DNA of 64,000 nucleotides from Klebsiella pneumoniae (GTDB lineage Bacteria; Pseudomonadota; Gammaproteobacteria; Eutrophobiales; Eutrophobiaceae). Below, in pieces: positions 7,160 through 15,934 of the stretch. Location: contig CAMDWI010000003.1 in NCBI GenBank assembly GCA_945878555.1, forward strand, positions 62,001-126,000, given 5' to 3'. How positions within the stretch are numbered: position 1 is the stretch's first letter; each line of letters begins with the position of its first letter. A model generated the notes under the pieces. It did no database searches. It had not been told where the DNA came from and was given only the letters and a program-made list of their open reading frames with translations. The translations under genes were made by a program, and so were the position numbers.

Positions 7160-7527
7160 ATGATATTTTAAGCCTGATTTATTCTAGAGACATAAACCAC
7201 AACTACTTAATCATATAGGTAGTTGATTTGCATTTAAATCTGATCCGGTATTTGCATCATCATTTAACCCACTACGTTATTACCCTTAAATAGTGGAGCT
7301 GTAGAATAGATTCTAATTTCTGGATCAATATTCAATGCAAATTATGCCGCAAAGCGGATCACTTTTGGGTGCAGTTCGACAATTCATTGCAAATGACCAG
7401 CCCTGAGATCGCGTATCAGAGTGTTTTTTATCTGGAAGCAAGTGTCGTGTGAATTCCACGCTAGTCCCCCAGAAATGACTGTCCCTGAATATGGACAGTC
7501 AAAACAGGGTGTTTTACTGGGAAAAAA
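7160..7527. other. A/T-rich gap between the NTPase gene and tRNA-Lys
   Basis: No gene is seen in these 368 bases. They hold the right copy of the 23-bp direct repeat (7226-7248), a small inverted repeat AACTAC/GTAGTT at 7201-7206 and 7219-7224 within the likely promoter region of the NTPase gene, and a perfect 8-bp hairpin GACTGTCC/GGACAGTC at 7477-7500. On the minus strand the tRNA is followed directly by six T residues and then this hairpin, which may end tRNA transcription. No clear -35/-10 pair for the NTPase gene was found. Confidence 0.5.
7226..7248 (+). repeat. Right copy of the 23-bp direct repeat flanking the accessory block
   Basis: It is identical to 306-328 except for one base. 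It lies about 70 bp upstream of the NTPase gene start and 280 bp from the 3' end of tRNA-Lys. The two copies are 6.9 kb apart and enclose the whole block of defence-like and decayed genes. Confidence 0.7.
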
Positions 7528-7603
7528 TGGTGGGCCGTGGGCGGTTCGAACGCCCGACCACCTGATTAAAAGTCAGATGCTCTACCGGCTGAGCTAACGG
7601 CCC
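7528..7603 (-). tRNA. tRNA-Lys (anticodon TTT)
   Basis: A complete 76-nt cloverleaf on the minus strand. Acceptor stem GGGCCGT pairs with ACGGCCC and the CCA end is encoded at 7528-7530. The D arm has TTAGCTCAGCCGGTAGAGC, the anticodon loop is CTTTTAA with TTT as anticodon, and the T arm contains GTTCGAA. It would decode AAA and AAG lysine codons. tRNA 3' ends are common integration sites and the accessory block lies on that side, but no duplicated tRNA end was found in the window. Confidence 0.96.
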
Positions 7604-7640
7604 ATACAGGATTAAATCAACCCCGGTTTGCGGAGCCGCG

Positions 7641-7669
7641 ATGATACCGAAGTTTTCCCGCAGGATAAA
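7641..7669 (-). promoter_or_regulatory. Putative promoter of tRNA-Lys
   Basis: On the minus strand, TTTATC (7664-7669) and TATCAT (7641-7646) are spaced by 17 bp. A G/C-rich discriminator (CGCGGCTCCGC) follows, as usual for stringently controlled stable-RNA promoters. The predicted start lies about 30 nt before the tRNA 5' end. Confidence 0.5.
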
Positions 7670-7783
7670 CCGGTTCATGCCGGATCCGGACAAATAAATC
7701 GGTTCATTCACATATAAATCTTGATTTTATCCCGTGACAACCCTATTTTCAGCGCCTCTGGATTTATTCGAGGGTTGTTGACT

Positions 7784-8140
7784 GTGCCGATTTATGAATA
7801 CCAATGTGAAGACTGTGGCCACAAATTTGAGGTCCTCCAGAAGATTTCCGATGCGCTGCTGACCGATTGCCCCACCTGCAAGCAGCCCCGTTTGAGAAAA
7901 ATGGTGACGGCGGCGGCGTTCCGCCTGAAAGGTGGCGGGTGGTACGAAACCGATTTCAAGGACAAGAAGTCGCAGAAGAACATCCAGGGGACGGACAGTG
8001 CCTCATCTACAGGTAAAACCGACGGTGGTGGCGCTGGCACAGACAGCGGCTCTGGCAGCAAGGAGTCTGCGCCCGCGGCGAGCCCGGCCAGTGAAACCAA
8101 ATCAACCACGACCAGCACACCCAAACCCGCTGCTGACTAG
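7784..8140 (+). CDS. FmdB-family zinc ribbon protein
   Basis: A 118-residue protein starting at the GTG at 7784, preceded by a GAGGG ribosome site; a longer frame to 7721 has no such site and would add residues before the conserved MPIYEYQCEDCGH start. The N-terminal zinc ribbon has cysteines C8, C11, C29 and C32. From about residue 60 the protein is a low-complexity Ser/Thr/Gly/Ala/Pro tail that is probably disordered. FmdB-like proteins are putative regulators with no settled role. The order fmdB - DUF502 - aspS is conserved in many gammaproteobacteria, which supports the call. Confidence 0.85.
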   Translation: MPIYEYQCEDCGHKFEVLQKISDALLTDCPTCKQPRLRKMVTAAAFRLKGGGWYETDFKDKKSQKNIQGTDSASSTGKTDGGGAGTDSGSGSKESAPAASPASETKSTTTSTPKPAAD

Positions 8141-8172
8141 GAATATCCACCGATTTAGCGCATCCTGTCCGG

Positions 8173-8814
8173 ATGATGACCACACTGCGTAAATATCTGA
8201 TCGCCGGCCTTCTGGTCTGGGTGCCGCTGGCGGCGACCGTTGTTATTATCAAGCTGGTCATCGATATGATGGACATGATCCTGCTGCTGTTCCCGGAGCA
8301 GTATCATCCTGATAATTTGTGGGGCTTTACCCTGCCGGGCACCGGTCTGCTGCTGGCGTTGATCATCCTGCTGATTACCGGGTTTCTTGCGGCCAACCTG
8401 ATTGGTCGCCGCCTCGTGCATCTGTGGGAACATGTGCTCGGGCGGATACCGCTGGTGCGCAATATCTATAACGCTTTCAAGCAGATAACCCGTACTGTAC
8501 TCGCCTCGGACAACAAGTCGTTTCGCAAGGTGGTGCTGATCGAATTCCCCACGCCCGGCTTGTGGAGCGTGTGTTTTCTGACGAATGAAGGTATCAATAT
8601 CGATTCAAAGGCGTTGCCGGCCGATATGTGTTCGGTGTTTGTCCCGACCACGCCGATACCGACGACCGGTTTTAACATCATCCTGCCGAAGGACAAGGTC
8701 ATTGAGCTCGATATCACGATTGAAGAGGCGTTTCGGATGATCATGTCGATGGGTGTGGTGATGCCCGATAGGCAGATTCGGGAGATTTTGGGTGCGGGTA
8801 GTGTTCGGGACTGA
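8173..8814 (+). CDS. DUF502 family inner-membrane protein
   Basis: A 213-residue protein with two hydrophobic helices near the N-terminus (about 8-36 and 54-76), separated by a periplasmic-looking loop. A conserved soluble part follows, containing the family string GRIPLVRNIYNAFKQ. DUF502 proteins usually sit upstream of aspS as here; their function is unknown. Two adjacent ATG codons (8173 and 8176) could serve as start. In this genome a mobile HTH/Fic module has been inserted between this gene and aspS, so any cotranscription with aspS is lost. Confidence 0.88.
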   Translation: MMTTLRKYLIAGLLVWVPLAATVVIIKLVIDMMDMILLLFPEQYHPDNLWGFTLPGTGLLLALIILLITGFLAANLIGRRLVHLWEHVLGRIPLVRNIYNAFKQITRTVLASDNKSFRKVVLIEFPTPGLWSVCFLTNEGINIDSKALPADMCSVFVPTTPIPTTGFNIILPKDKVIELDITIEEAFRMIMSMGVVMPDRQIREILGAGSVRD

Positions 8815-8874
8815 CCTTTTTGGTTATTTAGCAGGGGCATGGTAAGCGGGGAGTTTGTGGTTATTTGGGGGTAA

Positions 8875-8901
8875 GATCCCTCGACTGCGCTCGGGATGAC
8901 A
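8875..8901 (+). repeat. Left copy of a 27-bp repeat around the mobile mystery module
   Basis: The 27 bases beginning GATCCCTCGACTGCGCTCGG are repeated without mismatch at 10148-10174 in the same orientation. The motif is the right half of a REP-like palindrome common in proteobacteria. The two copies flank the HTH/Fic gene pair and point to recombination or insertion within a repeat. Confidence 0.8.
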
Positions 8902-8937
8902 ACCCCGGCGCCCCCGCTGCGACAGGAGGTGAGAACT

Positions 8938-9420
8938 TCAGCGCCCCCGCCGCGACTGGACTGGCATCCTCCTTACCTCTTCAAGTATTACATCCGTCAT
9001 AATCCGGGCAAAACGGCCATTCCCGTTCGGGAAAGGATGGATTTTCACCAGTCGATGATGAAACCTGGCCGCAAACTCCCCACGTTGCCAGGTTCCATGC
9101 GCTACCCAGTATTTTGCGTCATCCAGTAATTTCCGCAATTCAATGGCAATCAATGAATGATCAATACCAATATTCTTTTCCGTTTGACGAAAGCTACCCG
9201 CCCAGGACCAAACCGAACCGAACAGGCGTTTATGCAATTCCAGTAAAAATGCCTCACTGAGCAAATCGCTGTACTTGCGTTGACGCGCCAGCCATTTATA
9301 TCCTTCCTGAATATTCTGATGTTCAAGCTGATCAAGTTCTTCACGGGTTTGAATATGCGAATATTTCAAACCAGCTATTTCATCCGGATCAAGTGGTGTT
9401 GCACCCTCTGGATATTCCAT
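8938..9420 (-). CDS. Mobile mystery protein B (Fic domain), C-terminally shortened
   Basis: A 160-residue Fic-domain protein. The full Fic signature HPFPNGNGR is present at 128-136, so AMP or other nucleotide transfer is chemically possible. The N-terminal EYPEGATPLDPDE start and the Fic core match the family called mobile mystery protein B, always paired with protein A as here. Family members usually run about 30-40 residues beyond this stop. Here the match is lost after about residue 147 (DVILEEV) and the frame ends in RRMPVQSRRGR inside G/C-rich repeat sequence. The 3' end therefore looks truncated and activity is uncertain. Confidence 0.8.
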   Translation of the reverse strand: MEYPEGATPLDPDEIAGLKYSHIQTREELDQLEHQNIQEGYKWLARQRKYSDLLSEAFLLELHKRLFGSVWSWAGSFRQTEKNIGIDHSLIAIELRKLLDDAKYWVAHGTWQRGEFAARFHHRLVKIHPFPNGNGRFARIMTDVILEEVRRMPVQSRRGR

Positions 9421-9429
9421 TATCAGATT

Positions 9430-9882
9430 TTAATCCTCCCATAAATCGCGGGGCATCTCTCGCACCAGACGTTCAGTTTCATACATGATCTGGTCCCGAA
9501 GTTTTTGCTTCGATAGCTGCTGCTTCTCCAGCCGCATTTGCACATCGGTCTTCAGCACCAGTTTTTGTGCCTTTATACCAGCCCGGTCGCGCACCATCTC
9601 TTGCACCGGTTTACGTGGGACCAGTGCATAGACGAGATCACAATCCAGGCTGCGCGCTACACGCCGGAGTTGTTTCAAGGTGATACGGTCTTCCACTTCC
9701 ATCCGCTCCATCTGTGAGGCCTGTGCCCGGCTGAGTCCCAAACGTGCCGCCAGCTGCGGACTGCTCATACCCAACGCCTTGCGCAAGGTACGTATCCAGC
9801 CTTCTTTAGGCTGAACTATATTAAAATCAACAAATTGGTCGATTTTTGAACGGTATTGGTCGCGAATTATCTGATTAACCAT
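9430..9882 (-). CDS. Mobile mystery protein A (XRE-type HTH regulator/antitoxin)
   Basis: A 150-residue protein with a helix-turn-helix in LRKALGMSSPQLAARLGLSR and the family tail ending EMPRDLWED. It pairs with the Fic protein 9 nt downstream in a toxin-antitoxin-like operon that occurs on mobile elements. The ATG at 9880-9882 gives the usual family N-terminus (MVNQIIRDQYRSKID); an upstream ATG at 9909 adds nine residues and cannot be excluded, since neither start has a clear ribosome site. It probably represses its own promoter through the palindrome upstream. Confidence 0.85.
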   Translation of the reverse strand: MVNQIIRDQYRSKIDQFVDFNIVQPKEGWIRTLRKALGMSSPQLAARLGLSRAQASQMERMEVEDRITLKQLRRVARSLDCDLVYALVPRKPVQEMVRDRAGIKAQKLVLKTDVQMRLEKQQLSKQKLRDQIMYETERLVREMPRDLWED

Positions 9883-9922
9883 AAGATCTAGCCCAGTAAA
9901 TAAAGCCATTTTGAATTAATTT

Positions 9923-9960
9923 GGCTATATATATATAGCCTATATATTATCAATTGGCAA
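9923..9960 (-). promoter_or_regulatory. Promoter with palindromic operator of the mobile mystery module
   Basis: Minus strand: -35 TTGCCA (9955-9960), 17-bp spacer, -10 TATATA (9932-9937). The -10 lies inside an 18-bp perfect palindrome, GGCTATATATATATAGCC (9923-9940). Predicted initiation near 9925 leaves a short leader. Binding of protein A to the palindrome would block the polymerase. Confidence 0.7.
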
Positions 9961-10117
9961 TATTTATATAGCTTTTTTCATACGTTTGGAGACAGTGACA
10001 TTGGACAAAAGGCATCCGGACAAGCCTTCTGAAACCCGCACCATCATGCTGGCGAACGCCAGCCCGATTGTCATCCTGAGCAAACCGATCAGCCCGAGTC
10101 CCGGCCTCCTGCCCTTG

Positions 10118-10174
10118 TCATCCTGAGCGAGCGGTAGCGAGTCGAAGGATCCCTCGACTGCGCTCGGGATGACA
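10118..10174. repeat. REP-like palindrome with right copy of the 27-bp repeat
   Basis: The segment pairs a left part (GTCATCCTGAGCGAGCGG and following) with an inverted right part at 10148-10174 to form a long imperfect stem around GGATCC. The right half is the exact copy of 8875-8901. Nearby sequence (10060-10230) carries further degenerate GTCATCCTGAG and GGGATGACGG pieces, and no gene is seen in 9961-10248. Confidence 0.7.
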
Positions 10175-10248
10175 GTTGGGTGGCATTGGGGATGACGGCT
10201 GGGACGCTGCGGGATGACGGCGGGGGCACTGTCTGGCGTCTGTGGCGG

Positions 10249-10277
10249 TTGCGCAATCAGCGCCCGCCTCGTAATAT
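10249..10277 (+). promoter_or_regulatory. Promoter of aspS
   Basis: TTGCGC at 10249-10254 and TAATAT at 10272-10277 are separated by exactly 17 bp, giving a start near 10284 and a leader of about 20 nt. The gene needs its own promoter because the mobile module separates it from fmdB-DUF502. Confidence 0.65.
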
Positions 10278-10304
10278 GCAGCCTTTTTGCGGGTCTTACT
10301 TATG

Positions 10305-12089
10305 ATGCGTAGTAACTATTGTGGGCAACTGGATACCAGCCTGGTAGATCAGGACATTTCACTGTGCGGCTGGGTACATCGTCGCCGTGACCATGGCGGG
10401 GTGATCTTTATCGACCTGCGCGACCGCGAGGGTATCGCCCAGATCGTGTTTGACCCGGACCGTCCGGAGCCGTTTGCGATTGCAGACGCGGTGCGTAATG
10501 AATATGTGCTCCAGATCAAGGGCAAGGTCAGACACCGCCCCGAAGGCACGGTGAATGCTGACATGTCTACCGGTGCCATAGAGGTGCATGCGCACGAGAT
10601 CACCATCCTGAACAAGTCACTGACGCCGCCGTTCCAGATGGATGAAGAACACCTGAACGATGATATCCGCCAGCGCTATCGCTATATCGACCTGCGCCGT
10701 CCGGAGATGCAGCGCAATATGAAGCTGCGCAACCGCGTGACCCGACTGGTACGCAATTATCTGGATGACAACGGTTTTCTCGATATCGAGACGCCGATGC
10801 TGACGAAGGCGACACCGGAAGGTGCGCGTGACTATCTGGTGCCCAGCCGCACCCACCCGGGCGAGTTCTTTGCCCTGCCGCAGTCGCCGCAGTTGTTCAA
10901 GCAGTTGTTGATGATGTCCGGCATGGACCGTTATTACCAGATCGTGCGCTGCTTCCGCGACGAGGACCTGCGTGCGGACCGCCAGCCTGAATTCACCCAG
11001 ATCGATATCGAGACCTCGTTCATGGACGAGTTCGATGTGATGCGGATGATGGAAGAGATGATGCGTGGCCTGTTTGGCCAGGTGCTGGATGTGCATCTGC
11101 CGAACCCGTTGCCCAGAATGAAATATGCCGAGGCGGTTAGCCGTTTTGGTACCGACCGGCCGGACCTGCGCAACCCGCTGGAGCTGACCGAGCTGTCTGA
11201 CCTGATGCAGGATGTGGAATTCAAGGTCTTCTCCGAGCCGGCGCGTTCGGACAAGGGCCGCGTCGCCGCGCTGAAGGTTCCGAATGGCGGCACGCTGCTG
11301 ACCCGTAAACAGATCGATGATTACACCGTGTTTGTTGCCCAGTACGGGGCGAAGGGTCTGGCCTATATCAAGGTGAACGACATCAGCAAGGGTAAGGAGG
11401 GTCTGCAGTCGCCGATCCTGAAGTTCCTGCCGGATGCGGTGATTACTGCCATATTACAACGCACGGACGCCACGACCGGTGACCTGATCTTCTTTGGTGC
11501 CGATCCGAAAAAGTCCGTGGTAAACGATGCGCTCGGCGCATTGCGTAACAAACTGGCCGAAGACCTGAACCTGCTGACCAGCAAGTGGCAGGCACTGTGG
11601 GTCACGGATTTCCCGATGTTTGAATACAATGAAGACGAGAAGCGCTGGGATTCACTGCACCATCCGTTCACGGCCCCGCAGGTCGACAGCATCGAGGCAC
11701 TCGAGGCCGACCCCGGTCATTGCCTGTCGCGTGCTTATGACCTGGTGCTGAACGGCACCGAACTCGGCGGCGGTTCAATCCGTATCCACCGCCCGGACAT
11801 GCAGATGGCAGTGTTGCGTCTGCTCGGTATCGGCAAGGAAGAGGCGCATGAAAAGTTTGGCTTCCTTATCAACGCACTCGATTACGGTTGCCCCCCGCAC
11901 GGCGGTCTGGCCTTTGGCCTGGATCGCATCGTCATGCTGATGGCCGGTGCAAAATCGATACGCGATGTGATCGCCTTCCCCAAGACCCAGTCAGCCAGTT
12001 GTCTGCTGACCTCGGCCCCGTCACCGGCGCCGGAAAAGCAGCTGCGCGAGCTTGGCATCCGCACCCGGGCTCAGGATAAGGCAAAGTAA
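10305..12089 (+). CDS. aspS: Aspartate-tRNA ligase
   Basis: A 594-residue class II aminoacyl-tRNA synthetase that charges tRNA-Asp with aspartate. The N-terminal OB-fold anticodon-binding domain begins MRSNYCGQL and contains [12 protein letters not shown]. The catalytic core has motif 2 around [22 protein letters not shown] and motif 3 [15 protein letters not shown] near the C-terminus; the bacterial insertion domain lies between them. Length fits the bacterial enzyme (about 590). The second of two tandem ATGs (10305) is preferred because it gives the conserved N-terminus. Confidence 0.97.
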   Translation: MRSNYCGQLDTSLVDQDISLCGWVHRRRDHGGVIFIDLRDREGIAQIVFDPDRPEPFAIADAVRNEYVLQIKGKVRHRPEGTVNADMSTGAIEVHAHEITILNKSLTPPFQMDEEHLNDDIRQRYRYIDLRRPEMQRNMKLRNRVTRLVRNYLDDNGFLDIETPMLTKATPEGARDYLVPSRTHPGEFFALPQSPQLFKQLLMMSGMDRYYQIVRCFRDEDLRADRQPEFTQIDIETSFMDEFDVMRMMEEMMRGLFGQVLDVHLPNPLPRMKYAEAVSRFGTDRPDLRNPLELTELSDLMQDVEFKVFSEPARSDKGRVAALKVPNGGTLLTRKQIDDYTVFVAQYGAKGLAYIKVNDISKGKEGLQSPILKFLPDAVITAILQRTDATTGDLIFFGADPKKSVVNDALGALRNKLAEDLNLLTSKWQALWVTDFPMFEYNEDEKRWDSLHHPFTAPQVDSIEALEADPGHCLSRAYDLVLNGTELGGGSIRIHRPDMQMAVLRLLGIGKEEAHEKFGFLINALDYGCPPHGGLAFGLDRIVMLMAGAKSIRDVIAFPKTQSASCLLTSAPSPAPEKQLRELGIRTRAQDKAK

Positions 12090-12105
12090 CCAGTCGCACA
12101 CTTGT

Positions 12106-12152
12106 CTTAGTGTAGTAAGTACAATAATATCTGGTGTACTTACTACACTAAG
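12106..12152. promoter_or_regulatory. Long palindromic operator, probable NrtR box pair
   Basis: Two perfect 17-bp arms, CTTAGTGTAGTAAGTAC (12106-12122) and its reverse complement (12136-12152), surround a 13-bp A/T-rich centre. Each arm contains GT-N7-AC, the core reported for NrtR binding sites. It lies between aspS and nrtR, 6 bp before the nrtR start codon, and lacks a T-run, so it is better explained as an operator than as an aspS terminator. Autoregulation of an nrtR-nadA unit is inferred. Confidence 0.75.
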
Positions 12153-12158
12153 CAGCCT

Positions 12159-12824
12159 ATGTATACATACAGATTCCCCCACCCGGCCGTCACGACCGAT
12201 ATTGTTATCTTTACCCTGCAGGGTGGGCAATTAAAGGTATTGCTGATCCAGCGTACCCATGCACCCTACAAGGACCACTGGAGCCTGCCGGGCGGCTTCG
12301 TCGAGATCGACGAGGACCTGGAGACCGCCGCGTTAAGGGAGCTGCAGGAGGAGACCGGCGTGACCGGTGTCTATCTGGAACAACTGTATACGTTTGGTCA
12401 GCCGGGACGCGACCCCCGCGAGAGGGTGATCTCGGTGGCCTACTACGCGCTGGTGCCGAATGACCCGCTGCATATCCGTGCCGACAGTGATGCAAAAAAC
12501 GTGGGCTGGTTTGCCTGCCAGCAACTGCCGGTACTGGCCTTCGATCATGACCGCATTATAGATCTCGCGCGGAACCGATTGGCCGCCAAGCTCGAATATT
12601 CGACCATCGCATTGCAGTTCATGCCGGCCGAGTTCACGCTGGGCGAGTTGCAGAGCGTCTACGAGACGATCACCGACAGCAAGCTGGACAAGCGTAATTT
12701 CCGGAAACGCATCCTCGCGCTCGACTGTATTGAAGATACCGGCACCAGCCGCCGTGACGGCAAACACCGGCCGGCACGTTTATACAGGCGCCGATCGCCT
12801 GGCAAAGTTGAATTTATTAAATAG
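12159..12824 (+). CDS. nrtR: NrtR-type Nudix-related regulator of NAD metabolism
   Basis: A 221-residue protein with an N-terminal Nudix domain and a C-terminal winged helix. The winged helix (about 155-190) has the NrtR-type string [11 protein letters not shown] followed by [12 protein letters not shown]. NrtR repressors sense ADP-ribose and control NAD biosynthesis genes, and nadA follows directly. The Nudix box [17 protein letters not shown] onwards (46-68) keeps every catalytic position, G-x5-E-x7-RE-x2-EE, so hydrolase activity may remain; many NrtR proteins have lost it. The protein may combine ADP-ribose pyrophosphatase and repressor functions. Confidence 0.85.
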   Translation: MYTYRFPHPAVTTDIVIFTLQGGQLKVLLIQRTHAPYKDHWSLPGGFVEIDEDLETAALRELQEETGVTGVYLEQLYTFGQPGRDPRERVISVAYYALVPNDPLHIRADSDAKNVGWFACQQLPVLAFDHDRIIDLARNRLAAKLEYSTIALQFMPAEFTLGELQSVYETITDSKLDKRNFRKRILALDCIEDTGTSRRDGKHRPARLYRRRSPGKVEFIK

Positions 12825-12870
12825 GGAAAAACCCGTGGATACCATCACACCTGTGCGCAAGGACTATCGG

Positions 12871-13911
12871 ATGTCACCGGACACGGTTCCGGAGACAGTA
12901 GTCACCCATATCGGCCAGCCTGAACGCGACCAGCTGATCGAGCGCATACGTCACACATTGGTCCGTGAGAATGCCGTTGTGGTTGCCCATTATTACACCG
13001 ACCCGGATCTGCAATTGCTGGCCGACCAGACCGGTGGTCATGTGTCTGACTCGCTGGATATGGCGCGTTATGGCAATGAATCGAAGGCCGACACGCTGGT
13101 CGTCTGTGGTGTCCGCTTCATGGGCGAGACCGCGAAGATCCTGAATCCGGAAAAACGCGTGCTGATGCCGGACCTTAATGCGAACTGTTCGCTCGATATC
13201 GGTTGTCCGCCGGACCAGTTCTCGGCCTTCTGCGACCAGCACCCGGACCGCACCGTGGTCGTATATGCAAACACCAGCGCGGCGGTCAAGGCGCGAGCCG
13301 ACTGGATGGTCACCTCCGGTAGCGCGGTTGATGTGGTCAACCACCTGAAGGCGAAGGGCGAAAAGATCCTGTGGGCACCGGACATGTATCTCGGCCAGTA
13401 TGTACAGGATCAGACCGGGGCGGACATGGTGCTCTGGCAAGGCAGCTGTATCGTGCACGAGGAGTTCAAGGCGCAAGAGCTGCTCGAATTAAAGAAATTA
13501 CATCCACACGCAAAGGTGCTGGTACACCCGGAATCGCCGGCGGCCGTGGCCAGGCTGGCCGATGTGGTCGGGTCGACCACCGCGATCATCAAGGCGGCCA
13601 GGGAGATGGATGCAACGACGTTCATTGTTGCGACGGACAAGGGCATATTTTACAAAATGCAGCAGGCCGCGCCGGACAAGGTCTTTATCGAGGCACCGAC
13701 CGCCGGCAAAAGTGCGACCTGCAAGAGTTGCGCACACTGCCCGTGGATGGCGATGAATAACCTGGAAAAACTCGCGGTCACGCTGGAAACCGGCACTAAC
13801 GAGATCCATATCGACCCGGCCATCATTAAACGCGCCCGACAGCCCATCCAGCGTTTGCTCGATTTTGCCAAGACCCAGAATAAGGTCTTTTACGGTAACA
13901 ACGACGCCTGA
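12871..13911 (+). CDS. nadA: Quinolinate synthase
   Basis: A 346-residue NadA that condenses iminoaspartate with dihydroxyacetone phosphate to quinolinate, the second step of de novo NAD synthesis. The [4Fe-4S] ligands are visible as C106 (NANCSLD), C193 (GSCIVHEE) and C290 (CAHCPWM). The ATG at 12871 is preferred: it has an AAGGA site 7 nt upstream and gives the same length as the E. coli enzyme. A GTG at 12835 with an AGGG site is an alternative. The gene follows nrtR by 46 nt, consistent with co-control. nadB and nadC are not in the window. Confidence 0.95.
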   Translation: MSPDTVPETVVTHIGQPERDQLIERIRHTLVRENAVVVAHYYTDPDLQLLADQTGGHVSDSLDMARYGNESKADTLVVCGVRFMGETAKILNPEKRVLMPDLNANCSLDIGCPPDQFSAFCDQHPDRTVVVYANTSAAVKARADWMVTSGSAVDVVNHLKAKGEKILWAPDMYLGQYVQDQTGADMVLWQGSCIVHEEFKAQELLELKKLHPHAKVLVHPESPAAVARLADVVGSTTAIIKAAREMDATTFIVATDKGIFYKMQQAAPDKVFIEAPTAGKSATCKSCAHCPWMAMNNLEKLAVTLETGTNEIHIDPAIIKRARQPIQRLLDFAKTQNKVFYGNNDA

Positions 13912-13921
13912 CACGGACGGC

Positions 13922-14557
13922 ATGAGCGGAGAAACCATTATCCTCGTCCACGGCCTGTGGATGAATGGCATCGACATGACGCTGCTGGCCAGACGGCTGG
14001 AGAAGGCGGGATACGAGACCGTCCAGTTCAGTTACCCCAGTATGGGCAATACGCCCCGGGAGAATGCCTCCAGGCTCGACAGTTTTGCAGCCAACATTGA
14101 AGCACCGGTCATTCATTTTGTCGGACACAGCCTTGGCGGTATTGTCATCCGTCATCTGTTTTTCGACTACCCGCACCGCAAGCCGGGCCGGGTGGTGACG
14201 CTGGGTACACCGCACCGGCCAAGTTACTCGGCCAACAGCCTGTCCAGCTATACACTGGGCAGGATGATGCTGGGCCAGAGTGTGGTCGATGGTCTGCTCG
14301 GCAATATCCCGCCCTGGAGCGGTGCACATGACCTCGGCAGTATCGCCGGCACGATGGAGTTCGGTCTCGGGCAAGTCTTTAACGGCCTGCCCTCACCGAA
14401 TGACGGCACCGTCACGGTCGAGGAGACCCGGTTGCCGAATATGAAGGACCACACGACAGTCCACGCCTCGCACTTCGGTCTGCTGCTTTCACCCGCCACC
14501 GCCGAGTTGTGTCATAATTTCCTGCGCGATGGTTTGTTTGGCAGTGCCGCAGTTTGA
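13922..14557 (+). CDS. Alpha/beta-hydrolase, lipase-like
   Basis: A 211-residue alpha/beta-hydrolase. The strand-loop IILVHGLWMNG at 6-16 forms the oxyanion side, and the nucleophile elbow GHSLGG places the catalytic serine at S70. The likely histidine is in VHASHFGLLLS near the end. No signal peptide is seen, so it is probably cytoplasmic. It starts 10 nt after nadA, suggesting cotranscription. The substrate cannot be told. A longer frame overlaps nadA but adds non-conserved residues. Confidence 0.8.
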   Translation: MSGETIILVHGLWMNGIDMTLLARRLEKAGYETVQFSYPSMGNTPRENASRLDSFAANIEAPVIHFVGHSLGGIVIRHLFFDYPHRKPGRVVTLGTPHRPSYSANSLSSYTLGRMMLGQSVVDGLLGNIPPWSGAHDLGSIAGTMEFGLGQVFNGLPSPNDGTVTVEETRLPNMKDHTTVHASHFGLLLSPATAELCHNFLRDGLFGSAAV

Positions 14558-14611
14558 GGATGCGGTGGCAAATGATAAACTTGTATACAACTTAACACGG
14601 GTGTCACCGAC

Positions 14612-15358
14612 ATGGCTGGTCACAGTAAATGGGCAAATATTCAACACCGGAAAAACAAGCAGGACGCCAAACGCGCCAAGCTGTTTACCAAACTGATCCG
14701 TGAAATCACAGTCTCTGCCCGTATGGGCGGGGGTGATGCAGGTTCAAATCCGCGACTGCGCTCGGCGATTGATGCCGCGCTGTCGAACAACATGACCCGC
14801 GACACGATTGAACGTGCGACCAAACGCGGTGCCGGTGGTGGCGAAGGCGAACACGTCGAGGAAATTCGTTATGAGGGTTATGGCCCCGGTGGTACGGCCA
14901 TCATTGTTGATTGCATGTCCGATAATCGTAATCGTACTGTAGCCGAGGTGCGACATACCTTTAATAAATACGGTGGTAATCTGGGTACGGACGGGTCGGT
15001 GGCCTATCTGTTCAACAAATGCGGTGTGATCTGCTGTCCCCCCGGTTGTAATGAAGACCAGGTGATGGCGGTTGCGCTGGAGGCCGGTGCGGATGATATC
15101 GTCAACAATGATGATGGTTCGATTGATGTGATTACATCTTTCGAAGGTTTCCACGCAGTGAAGGCGGCGATGGAAAAGGCAAAGCTGCCGTTTGACTCCG
15201 CCGAGATCACGATGCGCGCCGCAACCTCGAACACACTGGATCTGGAAACAGCAGAGTCGATGATCACATTGATAGACATGCTCGAAGACCTGGATGATGT
15301 GCAACGCGTTTATTCGAATGCGGACATCCCGGAAGACGTACTGGCCAAACTGGGCTAG
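14612..15358 (+). CDS. yebC: YebC/PmpR family protein
   Basis: A 248-residue member of the YebC/TACO1 family, beginning with the diagnostic [14 protein letters not shown]. YebC proteins help ribosomes through difficult sequences such as proline runs and were earlier described as transcriptional regulators. The frame is full length and conserved throughout. It opens the yebC-ruvC-ruvA group, which has the same order in many bacteria. Confidence 0.96.
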   Translation: MAGHSKWANIQHRKNKQDAKRAKLFTKLIREITVSARMGGGDAGSNPRLRSAIDAALSNNMTRDTIERATKRGAGGGEGEHVEEIRYEGYGPGGTAIIVDCMSDNRNRTVAEVRHTFNKYGGNLGTDGSVAYLFNKCGVICCPPGCNEDQVMAVALEAGADDIVNNDDGSIDVITSFEGFHAVKAAMEKAKLPFDSAEITMRAATSNTLDLETAESMITLIDMLEDLDDVQRVYSNADIPEDVLAKLG

Positions 15359-15415
15359 GTGCCACATGCCACTGCTCACACGCCCGCGCCCCATGACCCG
15401 TCGGCCGGAAACGGA

Positions 15416-15934
15416 ATGACCCGTATCCTGGGTATCGACCCCGGCTCCCGTTTTACCGGTTATGGCATTATTGATATAGAGGGCAACCACGCTACCCATA
15501 TCACCCATGGGACAATCCGCATCCAGGGTGACGACATCTCTACAAAGCTGCGCTATTTATTTCGCGAGCTGACCGGCATCCTCACTGAACACCGTCCCGA
15601 TGAGGTCTCGATAGAAAAGGTTTTTATGCACAAAAACGCTGACTCGGCGTTGAAACTGGGTCAGGCCCGCGGTTGTGCGATCACCGCCTGTGCCGAGCAG
15701 GACCTGCCCATATTTGAATACACGGCAAACCAGGTCAAACAGGCCACCGTCGGCAAGGGCCACGCGGCCAAGGAACAGGTACAACATATGATCAAGATAT
15801 TACTCTGCTTGCGCACCAGCCCACAGGCCGATGCGGCCGATGCGCTGGCGATCGCCCTTTGTCATGGCCACTCGCGTGAGGGCCTGATGCGTATGGCCGG
15901 CGTCAGTGGTATCCGCAATGGCAGGCTGCAATGA
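15416..15934 (+). CDS. ruvC: Holliday junction endodeoxyribonuclease RuvC
   Basis: A 172-residue RuvC resolvase with an RNase H-like fold. The four acidic catalytic residues are D8 (GIDPG), E67 (SIEKVF), D139 and D142 (ADAADALAIA). It cuts Holliday junctions symmetrically together with RuvAB. The ATG at 15416 gives the canonical MTRILGIDPGSR start; the frame runs open for 19 more codons upstream but those are not conserved. The stop overlaps the ruvA start in ATGA. Confidence 0.97.
   Translation: MTRILGIDPGSRFTGYGIIDIEGNHATHITHGTIRIQGDDISTKLRYLFRELTGILTEHRPDEVSIEKVFMHKNADSALKLGQARGCAITACAEQDLPIFEYTANQVKQATVGKGHAAKEQVQHMIKILLCLRTSPQADAADALAIALCHGHSREGLMRMAGVSGIRNGRLQ

Noticed and set aside
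10930-11293. Antisense open frames within aspS
   Set aside because: Shadow frames of a highly conserved gene with no ribosome sites or recognisable domains.
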